Source of the DNA: Fidelibacterota bacterium
GTDB lineage: Bacteria > Fidelibacterota > JAANXI01
Assembly (NCBI GenBank): GCA_018263365.1
Contig: JAANXI010000035.1
Coordinates: forward strand, 1-7,669
Length of the DNA: 7,669 nucleotides
Direction of reading: 5' to 3'
A program made the position numbers and the translations under genes. Shown piece after piece: positions 1-5,974 of the stretch. The notes below the pieces were generated by a model, which saw only the letters and a program-made list of their open reading frames with translations, did no database searches and was not told the DNA's origin. The first letter of the stretch is position 1. Every line of letters starts with the position of its first letter.

Positions 1-927
1 CCTGACCGGTGGATACCCCTGGACCCCCGGCGGGTATTTGACCATAATCGGACTGACTTCTCGTTAGTTTCTGCCCATCGTACAATTAAATGCACCCATT
101 GCCATACAGGAAATACCACTGAGGAATTTCATCAATTTCAGACCGCCGGAACCAATTGCATCGATTGCCACCAGGATGTGCATTCGGCAAATTTAGGCGA
201 AGAGTGCCGTCGGTGCCATATTCCGACTGACTGGACGGATTTGGATGCCCGGGAGCTCCACAATGGAACACTCTTTCCGCTCACCGGTATTCATTTGGCG
301 GTCGATTGTGAACAATGCCACAGCACGGTTGAAGGACAAACCTATACCGGCACTCCGGTTCAGTGCGAAGATTGTCATATAGAGGATTACGACCCCCTCA
401 CCCAACCGTGGCATGAGGAGAAATTTAATTTTGTCATGACCTGCCAGGATTGCCACTTTACGGCGGGATGGCGGCCGGCGAATGCGGATCACGTGCAGTT
501 TGGTCTGCTGCTTGAGGGCATACATGCACGAATGTCGTGCGTTGATTGCCATTTGACTTATGAATTTATAGAGCAGGATTGTTATCAGTGTCATCAGGCT
601 GACTATGATCGCGGGCATAGTCAACAGGGTTACGAGGTTTCCCAGGATTGTTATACCTGTCATACGACGGGCGCCTGGAGTTTCGGAAATCACGATGCAC
701 TCTATTTTCCGATTTATAGCGGCGAGCATCGCGGCGAATGGGATGATTGTACCGTCTGTCACATCGAATACGGAGATTTTACCGTATTTTCCTGTGGATT
801 AAACGGCGTTTGTCATGCCCATAATGAATCGGAAATGTACGATGAACACCGGGGTGAAGCAAGCGGGTATACTTACGAAAGCTCTGCCTGTTACGATTGC
901 CATCCGGATGGACGAGAAGACGATTAA
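1..927 (+). CDS. Multiheme c-type cytochrome, C-terminal part (start outside window)
   Basis: The reading frame is open from base 1 to the TAA at 925-927, giving 308 visible codons. No credible start is seen, so the gene begins upstream. It contains 11 CXXCH heme c attachment sites (at 91, 157, 205, 307, 364, 442, 538, 580, 649, 748 and 889) and one variant CX5CH at 793-816. Many additional histidines could serve as distal ligands, so bis-His low-potential hemes are likely. By family knowledge such proteins are exported through Sec, matured by the Ccm or Ccs system, and carry electrons in the periplasm or at the cell surface. The C-terminus has the pattern Y-x-Y-x-S-x-A-CYDCH-P-x-G. The visible part has no membrane segment. 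A beta-barrel gene follows after 3 bp, which suggests a shared role in electron transfer across the outer membrane. The exact subfamily and partner are not known. Confidence 0.93.
   Translation, partial: PDRWIPLDPRRVFDHNRTDFSLVSAHRTIKCTHCHTGNTTEEFHQFQTAGTNCIDCHQDVHSANLGEECRRCHIPTDWTDLDARELHNGTLFPLTGIHLAVDCEQCHSTVEGQTYTGTPVQCEDCHIEDYDPLTQPWHEEKFNFVMTCQDCHFTAGWRPANADHVQFGLLLEGIHARMSCVDCHLTYEFIEQDCYQCHQADYDRGHSQQGYEVSQDCYTCHTTGAWSFGNHDALYFPIYSGEHRGEWDDCTVCHIEYGDFTVFSCGLNGVCHAHNESEMYDEHRGEASGYTYESSACYDCHPDGREDD
55..918 (+). repeat. Four tandem triheme modules inside the cytochrome
   Basis: The heme sites fall into four groups of three. Each group begins with a histidine 4-6 residues before its first CXXCH (His codons at 76, 292, 523 and 727, spaced 216, 231 and 204 bp). 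In modules 1-3 the third heme site is followed by CH-x4-W (Trp codons at 232, 469 and 676). The joints share a pattern of His, then Phe and Leu or Ile, then G-x-H or a close variant (for example FPLTGIH and LLLEGIH). The same joint motif occurs just before module 1 (FDHNRTDFSLVSAH), which suggests at least one more module in the missing N-terminal part. Module 4 ends with the C-terminal CYDCHPDG. This is degenerate protein-level repetition, not a DNA repeat. Confidence 0.7.
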
Positions 928-930
928 ACC

Positions 931-2592
931 ATGAAAGTGCAAATGAAATTATTTTATACACTATGCGTTTCACTGCTACTGCTCATCGCTGGCGCCGGTA
1001 TGGCGCAGACCAGTGACAGCACGGAAGTCATTAGCGGGGAGATCACCTACATCAGCGCTGACCGTATTTTTGGCGAACCCGGTTCGGACAGCGGATTGGA
1101 ACTTGGCGACACACTGAATGTCATCCGGGATGATGCCAAAATCGGGTCAATGGTTATTACCGCAATTTCGTCGAATTCCCATTCGGCACAAATCGTGGAA
1201 CAATCCACGGACTTTTCGGTCGGGGATGGCTTGAAAATCACGAAAACCATCAAAATGGAACCGGAAGAGCAGCTGGGGAGGATTATCCCCCGTGATACGC
1301 TTGAGGCGGAACAACCGCCGGATACCATTACTGCAAAAGAGGAATATGCCGCTGAGCAGAAAAAACAACCAGATCGCAAGACGTTTCTACAGTCTTCCGG
1401 GAGCGTGACTCTCCGGTATTACGGAATTTTCAGCAATCGATCCGTCAGTACATTTCACCAGCCCGCCGCGTTGATCCGGTGGCGGGGTGAGGAAATCGGC
1501 GGTTCGCCGCTTCGGTTTGAATTCTATGGGAGAGCACAAAAGGATTTGGCAAGCGATCTGTCGCAACGGGGAGGGAACCGGCCGCTGTTGCGGGTCTATT
1601 CCGCTGGATTTACCTACGATGGCCCCGACACTGATGTCATCTGGCAGATCGGGCGTGTTTACCCCCGTAATGTCAGCGGTATGGGGACAATCGATGGTGT
1701 CATGTATGGCAGGGAGCACAATAATTTGAAGTACGGTGTCACTGCTGGTTTCCGGCCGGATTACTATAATAATGCTGTGAACACCGAAATCCTGAAGACC
1801 GGAACCTATATAGGGTGGAGCAACGGAGAATACGGCGCTGGTGGTTACTCCGGCGTTATGGCGTTTGTGGGCCAATACCGGAATGGCATGGTCGACCGGG
1901 AGTACTTTACTTTGCGGCAGTCCTATACTCCGATTTCTTCGCTGCGGTTAAGTTATGTTGGGGATTTTACCCTGGATCGAAATAATAACAGCGATCAAAT
2001 CGGATTCTTCACTCCGTCAAATTCCTATTTGCGCCTCAACTGGAGTCATTTTTCCTGGATGCGGCTCTCTCTCCGATACAGCTACCGCAAGAGCATCCGG
2101 CTGTTTGCAACCCAGAGTTCCATAGCGGATTCAGACTATAATTACCAGTCCCGCCAGGGCATGAACGGTTCGATCTATTTTTCGCTTCCCTGGGATATTA
2201 CTTTGTACGTGTCACAGAATTACCGGACGCACCAGACGGCGAGCAAGCCGGTGCTGCAAACATCCGGAGCGTTATATTTCCGGGATGTTCTGGATTCCGA
2301 TATCCGGGTCAGAACCCGTTATTCCCACGGTTCAAACGAATTTTCGACCACGAACAATTATTCCGTCAGCGCGGATCGAACCCTGTGGAACAGCACATCT
2401 GTCGAGGCCGGATATGACTTATATCAATACACACTGCGCGGCCGCGCCTCCGCACGGAACCGACATAATTATAACCTGGATGTGAGGAGACAGATCTTTG
2501 AAAGTTCGTACTTCTCGTTCCGGTATGATTATTTTACGGATGAGAATTTCAGTACCCAGCAAGTGAGTGCGAGTCTGAGTTTCAATTATTAA
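931..2592 (+). CDS. Outer-membrane beta-barrel protein with N-terminal FlgT-C-like domain, paired with the cytochrome
   Basis: This is a 553-residue protein. Residues 1-25 form a Sec signal peptide (Lys-containing start, LLLLIAGAGMA core, predicted cleavage A25|Q26); Cys12 lies in the hydrophobic core and is not in a lipobox. Residues about 33-107 form a compact beta domain with the pattern GSDSGLELGD followed by S-V-GD, resembling the FlgT C-terminal or similar SH3-like fold. An acidic, Pro-rich linker (108-150) follows. From about 152 to 553 the chain shows alternating polar/aromatic strands rich in Tyr, Arg, Ser and Asn and ends SASLSFNY, the terminal-aromatic signature recognised by the BAM machinery. 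The mature part has no cysteine, so it binds no heme c and lacks the N-terminal CXXC of MtrB. The gene starts 3 bp after the cytochrome stop, so the two are probably co-translated. An alternative start is Met5 (943); upstream GA-rich sequence around 912-919 is only a weak ribosome site. It may be a sheath or porin for the cytochrome, but this is inference. Confidence 0.8.
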   Translation: MKVQMKLFYTLCVSLLLLIAGAGMAQTSDSTEVISGEITYISADRIFGEPGSDSGLELGDTLNVIRDDAKIGSMVITAISSNSHSAQIVEQSTDFSVGDGLKITKTIKMEPEEQLGRIIPRDTLEAEQPPDTITAKEEYAAEQKKQPDRKTFLQSSGSVTLRYYGIFSNRSVSTFHQPAALIRWRGEEIGGSPLRFEFYGRAQKDLASDLSQRGGNRPLLRVYSAGFTYDGPDTDVIWQIGRVYPRNVSGMGTIDGVMYGREHNNLKYGVTAGFRPDYYNNAVNTEILKTGTYIGWSNGEYGAGGYSGVMAFVGQYRNGMVDREYFTLRQSYTPISSLRLSYVGDFTLDRNNNSDQIGFFTPSNSYLRLNWSHFSWMRLSLRYSYRKSIRLFATQSSIADSDYNYQSRQGMNGSIYFSLPWDITLYVSQNYRTHQTASKPVLQTSGALYFRDVLDSDIRVRTRYSHGSNEFSTTNNYSVSADRTLWNSTSVEAGYDLYQYTLRGRASARNRHNYNLDVRRQIFESSYFSFRYDYFTDENFSTQQVSASLSFNY

Positions 2593-2604
2593 ACTGGTTA
2601 TTCA

Positions 2605-2668
2605 TACGCGTTGAGCCGGGAGCGTTGTAGTACCTATCAGCCATCAGTCTCTAGTGATTACGCGTTGA
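2605..2668 (+). repeat. 10-bp direct repeat TACGCGTTGA in the intergenic gap
   Basis: TACGCGTTGA occurs at 2605-2614 and again, identical, at 2659-2668, 54 bp apart. The second copy overlaps the proposed -35 box of the mltG promoter. The inner GCGTTG also occurs a third time at 2622-2627. The position would suit a pair of regulator sites, but no known operator is recognised and a chance duplicate cannot be excluded. Confidence 0.35.
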
Positions 2669-2693
2669 CATGATGAGTGGGCGGGCGTATTTT
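2665..2693 (+). promoter_or_regulatory. Candidate sigma70-type promoter for the mltG-helicase-TPR unit
   Basis: A perfect -35 box TTGACA (2665-2670) is followed after exactly 17 bp by TATTTT (2688-2693), which matches four of six positions of the -10 consensus. Transcription would start near 2700, giving a short leader of about 17 bases before the mltG ATG at 2717. The location in the only intergenic gap of the window supports it. In Bacteroidota proper the -10/-35 consensus differs, so this reading assumes a lineage with a standard housekeeping sigma factor. Confidence 0.5.
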
Positions 2694-2716
2694 TCTGCAC
2701 AAATTTCGACAGGTTT

Positions 2717-3775
2717 ATGAACACCTTGATTAATAAATATCGGGAATGGATTATTGGCGTTGCAGGCCTTCTGCTTGTGGGGATCTTTGTCTTCTTTGAC
2801 GTTTTATATTGGGTCCCCTGGACACTGGTGAATCAGGAACAAAAAAAAGTTCGGCTAAATATTCAGCCGGGGAGTTCTCTGGGGACCATCAGCGATTCGT
2901 TGTATCAGCGCAACCTGATTCCCAGCAGGAATTCCTTTGAGTTTGCAGTGCGTTTGCGGGGACTTGAAACGGAATTGCAGGCCGGAGTATTTTCCGTAGA
3001 GCGTCCGGCGAGTTATAGGGATATCATTTACTCTCTCACCCATAGTGCTCCGGAAGCAGTGACCGTGACAATAGTGGAAGGGCTTCAGTCCCGTGAAATT
3101 GCGCGAATCCTGGGCAAAGAGCTTCTGTTTACACCGGAGGAGTTCAAGGAAGTGGTCGCCGATTCCTCGCTGGCAGCATCGCTGGGAGTCCCAGGACCTA
3201 CACTCGAGGGTTTTTTATTTCCGGAAACTTATAAGTTTTTTGTGAACGAATCGGCGGAATCCATCGCGCGGAAAATGGTGAATCACTTCCATGAAGTGGT
3301 ACCGGACACCTTTGCGCAGCGGGCGAAACAGTACGGTTGGACGATGTGGGAGGCGGTGACTATGGCATCGATCATCGAAGGCGAAGCCGTCCATGATGAA
3401 GAGCGGTCGACTATATCCAGCGTGTACCACAACCGGCTTCAGCGAGGGATGCGGTTGCAGGCTGATCCGACGATCCAGTTTATTATTGAGGACGGTCCCA
3501 GGCGACTGTGGGCGAAAGACCTGGAGATTCAGTCGCCATACAACACGTACAGAAACAGCGGATTGCCTCCGGGGCCGATCAATAACCCTGGGTTAGGGTC
3601 CGTCCGGGCCGCGCTATATCCGGCTGACACAGAGTATTTATATTTTGTCGCTCGCGGCGATGGATACCATACATTTACCAGAACAAACCGGGAGCACATC
3701 AACGCCAAGCGGCGTTTGCAAAGATTACGACGGCAGGTGAGTATGCAACAGAAAGACGGAGACAATTCAATCTGA
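2717..3775 (+). CDS. mltG: Endolytic murein transglycosylase MltG (YceG-like)
   Basis: MltG cleaves nascent glycan strands of peptidoglycan at the inner membrane, leaving a 1,6-anhydro-MurNAc end, and is thought to set the end point of strand elongation. The 352-residue protein has a short cytoplasmic N-terminus, one membrane helix at about 11-33, a LysM-like subdomain at about 45-112 and the YceG catalytic domain from about 115 to 340. The family motif MASIIEGEA places the catalytic glutamate at Glu221, close to Glu218 of E. coli MltG. It is followed by the conserved NRL-x2-GM-x-LQADPT and by SPYNTYRNSGLPPGPINNPG, then YLYFVARGDGYHTF. Length is normal for the family and no key motif is missing. 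The start follows an in-frame stop at 2666 and AGG (2711-2713) lies very close to the ATG. A helicase gene starts 3 bp downstream, so the two are probably co-transcribed. Confidence 0.96.
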   Translation: MNTLINKYREWIIGVAGLLLVGIFVFFDVLYWVPWTLVNQEQKKVRLNIQPGSSLGTISDSLYQRNLIPSRNSFEFAVRLRGLETELQAGVFSVERPASYRDIIYSLTHSAPEAVTVTIVEGLQSREIARILGKELLFTPEEFKEVVADSSLAASLGVPGPTLEGFLFPETYKFFVNESAESIARKMVNHFHEVVPDTFAQRAKQYGWTMWEAVTMASIIEGEAVHDEERSTISSVYHNRLQRGMRLQADPTIQFIIEDGPRRLWAKDLEIQSPYNTYRNSGLPPGPINNPGLGSVRAALYPADTEYLYFVARGDGYHTFTRTNREHINAKRRLQRLRRQVSMQQKDGDNSI

Positions 3776-3778
3776 TTT

Positions 3779-5092
3779 ATGGATGGTATTGAGCAGTTAA
3801 ACGACGTACAGCAGGAAGCAGTCCAGCATACGGAAGGTCCGGTATTGATTTTCGCCGGTGCAGGCAGCGGCAAAACCCGGGTGCTCACCTCCCGAATAGC
3901 CTATCTCATCGCTGAGAAGAATGTCCCGCCATTTAACATACTAGGGGTCACCTTTACAAACAAAGCGGCCAGCGAAATGCAGGAGCGCATTGCAGCGATG
4001 AGTGGCCCGGCAGCCGAGGATCTGCACATGGGGACATTTCATTCTATCTGCGCTCAACTGCTCCGGAGGGAAGGCCATCATCTGGGATTTAACCGGTATT
4101 TCGGCATCTATGATGTGGATGATCAGGTGCAGGTGATCAAGAAACTGATGGAGCAGTACCATGTATCCACAGATATGCACAATCCGAAGACGATTCAGGG
4201 GACAATCAGCAACGCCAAAAACGCGATGATTTCCGCCAGGGAGTACGAGAAAAAGGCAAATAACATCTACGAAGAGAACGTGGCGACGATTTATACGGCC
4301 TACCAAAAAGAGTTGCGAAAAAACAACGCCATGGATTTCGATGATCTGCTGCTGAAGCCGCTAAAACTTTTTGAAAAGGAGCCATCAGTTCTGCAAAAGT
4401 ATCGGAAACGCTATCGCTATATCCTGGTTGATGAATACCAGGATACCAATAAGGCGCAGTTTGAATTTATAAAACAACTGGGATGGGAGCACAAGAACAT
4501 CTGTGTCGTGGGTGACGACGACCAGTCCATTTATCGCTGGCGCGGCGCTGACGTCCGGAATATCCTGGAGTTCGAGGATACCTTCCCGGACTGCCGGATA
4601 TTTATACTGGAGCAGAATTATCGATCTACGCAAAGCATTTTGTCTGCTGCGACTGCCGTCGTTAAAAACAACGATTTTCGTGCAGAGAAAGATCTCTGGA
4701 GCGCCGGGGATAAGGGCGAAAAGATCGGCCTGATTGAGGCGTATTATGAACGGGAAGAGGCCAAACGTGTGCTGGATCAAATCCAGAAGGAGGTCTTTTC
4801 CAATAAGCGCACCTTCAACGATTTCGTCATCCTCTACCGGACGAATGCGCAGAGCCGGGCCCTGGAAGATATCCTGCGACAACACGGGATAAAGTACGTC
4901 CTGGTCGGCGGAACTAAATTTTACAGCCGAAAAGAGATCAAAGACGCTTTGGCGTATATCCGGGTGCTCGTCAATCCGGACGATTCGGTGGCGATGCGTC
5001 GGATCCTGAACGTGCCCACGCGTGGTATCGGCGCTACGACGGAAGAGCGGATCGAGAACTATGCGTTCGACCAGGGAATTACGTTCTGGTAA
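3779..5092 (+). CDS. pcrA: PcrA/UvrD-type SF1A DNA helicase, N-terminal part cut by an in-frame stop
   Basis: PcrA/UvrD is an ATP-driven 3'-5' DNA helicase used in nucleotide excision repair, mismatch repair, removal of stalled RNA polymerase and clearing of recombinase filaments. This 437-residue part carries the Q-motif region (LNDVQQEAV, residues 7-15), Walker A GAGSGKTR (27-34), motif Ia TFTNKAA, motif Ic TFHS, motif II DEYQD (218-222), motif III GDDDQSIYRWRGAD (from 245) and motif IV EQNYRST (from 278). It then has the YRTNAQSR segment and the start of the 2B region (VPTRGIG). It ends ...ITFW-TAA, where intact relatives continue with a Glu (for example SLFEAL). It therefore lacks motifs V and VI and on its own should not be a working helicase. 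The start is 3 bp after the mltG stop; GGAG at 3758-3761 is too far away to be a strong ribosome site, so translational coupling is likely. The symbol pcrA is by similarity; uvrD is the equivalent name. Confidence 0.93.
   Translation: MDGIEQLNDVQQEAVQHTEGPVLIFAGAGSGKTRVLTSRIAYLIAEKNVPPFNILGVTFTNKAASEMQERIAAMSGPAAEDLHMGTFHSICAQLLRREGHHLGFNRYFGIYDVDDQVQVIKKLMEQYHVSTDMHNPKTIQGTISNAKNAMISAREYEKKANNIYEENVATIYTAYQKELRKNNAMDFDDLLLKPLKLFEKEPSVLQKYRKRYRYILVDEYQDTNKAQFEFIKQLGWEHKNICVVGDDDQSIYRWRGADVRNILEFEDTFPDCRIFILEQNYRSTQSILSAATAVVKNNDFRAEKDLWSAGDKGEKIGLIEAYYEREEAKRVLDQIQKEVFSNKRTFNDFVILYRTNAQSRALEDILRQHGIKYVLVGGTKFYSRKEIKDALAYIRVLVNPDDSVAMRRILNVPTRGIGATTEERIENYAFDQGITFW
5090..5092 (+). other. Premature in-frame TAA inside the helicase gene
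   Basis: The reading frame before the stop (from 3779) and after it (to 5974) is the same, with only the codons TAA TGG between the two parts. The whole span is 732 codons including the terminal stop, the usual PcrA/UvrD length, so nothing else is missing. The stop sits where relatives carry the Glu of a (L/F)-(F/W)-E-A-L segment, and TAA is one base from GAA. TAA is also the normal stop of the cytochrome, barrel and helicase genes here, so codon reassignment is unlikely. A recent nonsense mutation or a sequencing/assembly error explains it best. ATGs at 5092 (another frame) and 5096 (in frame) would allow re-initiation. Confidence 0.85.
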
Positions 5093-5095
5093 TGG

Positions 5096-5974
5096 ATGCA
5101 ACAGGCCAGGGAAGTGAATATCCACTCTGGACTCACCGGCAAAGTGCTGGACTTTGTGGATTTCCTGAAAAAATATATGTCATTGCAGGATGAACTCCCC
5201 GTGCATGAGTTGGTAAGCGTGATGCTGGAGGAATCCGGCATCACCAAGCAGTATAAAGATGACGGAAGCGATGAGGCGCTGGATCGGCTGGATAACATCT
5301 ACGAGCTCATCAACGGCGTGACCGAGTATTGCGAACGCGAAGAAGAACCATCGCTCGAGGGGTTCATGGAAGAAGTCGCCCTGCTGACCGACATTGATCA
5401 GTGGGATGAGGATACGAACGCCGTAACCTTGATGACGCTGCACAGCGCGAAAGGGCTGGAATTTCCGGTAGTATTTATCACCGGGATGGAAGATGGCTTA
5501 TTTCCGCTGTCAAGAGCTGCGGAGGAACCGGAAGAACTGGCGGAGGAGCGGCGGTTGTTTTATGTCGGTATCACACGAGCACAGGAAAAAGTCTATTTAT
5601 CGTTGGCAAAACAACGCAGCCGGTATGGGGAATCGATGTTGAATATGCCGTCCCGGTTTATCGAAGAGATCCCTGAGGAGCTTGTTGTGCGGGAATTTGC
5701 GGAAAGCCGGAGTCGAAGCAGGAGGCGATCGCGGCGTTCTGTCTCGCGAAACGGTTCTCGGAAATCATCAACTGTGAAGAGTAGAAAGAAATCATCAGGT
5801 AAGAAGGGTGGTTTGCAGGTGGGGGACTCCGTCCGCCATAAAATCTTTGGAAAAGGCAAAATCCTGGACATATCCGGAACGGGAGACAATCAAAAATTAA
5901 CTGTCAAATTCACCGGGAATGTGAAAAAGAAACTGCTGGCGAAATATGCGAACCTGGCCAAGATCGATGGCTAA
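5096..5974 (+). CDS. pcrA: PcrA/UvrD-type helicase, C-terminal part with Tudor-like RNA polymerase-binding domain
   Basis: This is the same frame as the N-terminal part, read from the first Met after the stop, 292 residues. It holds the rest of the 2B/2A region, motif V (TLHSAKGLEFPVVF, His116 in this part) and motif VI (YVGITRA, arginine finger Arg161; position 600 of the joined protein). A Ser/Arg/Lys-rich linker follows at residues 204-237. The C-terminal Tudor-like domain (about 240-292: VGDSVRHKIFGKGKI ... LLAKYANLAKI) is the module that in PcrA and UvrD contacts RNA polymerase. Without Walker A and DEYQD it cannot hydrolyse ATP alone. It could work only if joined by readthrough, if expressed by re-initiation at 5096 and assembled with the first part, or if the stop is an artefact. 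AGGGA at 5073-5077 is about 18 bases before the ATG, too far for good initiation. The end overlaps the next gene by 8 bp. Confidence 0.92.
   Translation: MQQAREVNIHSGLTGKVLDFVDFLKKYMSLQDELPVHELVSVMLEESGITKQYKDDGSDEALDRLDNIYELINGVTEYCEREEEPSLEGFMEEVALLTDIDQWDEDTNAVTLMTLHSAKGLEFPVVFITGMEDGLFPLSRAAEEPEELAEERRLFYVGITRAQEKVYLSLAKQRSRYGESMLNMPSRFIEEIPEELVVREFAESRSRSRRRSRRSVSRNGSRKSSTVKSRKKSSGKKGGLQVGDSVRHKIFGKGKILDISGTGDNQKLTVKFTGNVKKKLLAKYANLAKIDG

Noticed and set aside
193..762. 189-codon open frame on the minus strand opposite the cytochrome
   Set aside because: It lies fully inside the strongly supported cytochrome frame, has no recognisable domain, and its length is explained by the codon pattern of the real gene.
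2593..2660. Intrinsic terminator after the barrel gene
   Set aside because: Only 4-bp inverted arms were found (for example ACGC/GCGT at 2606-2609 and 2622-2625), with no T-run after them.
2670..2720. Mini-ORF of 16 codons ending in an ATGA overlap with the mltG start, as a possible leader peptide
   Set aside because: Its start lies in the proposed -35 box, so it would not be transcribed from that promoter. It has no ribosome site and no regulatory residue pattern.
4385..5125. 246-codon open frame on the minus strand opposite the helicase, crossing the premature stop
   Set aside because: It mirrors conserved helicase motifs on the other strand and has no family features of its own. Its passing the TAA is coincidence.
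5092..5193. Alternative restart at the TAATG overlap (ATG at 5092)
   Set aside because: This ATG is in a different frame from the helicase and runs into a stop after about 33 codons, so it cannot rescue the C-terminal part.
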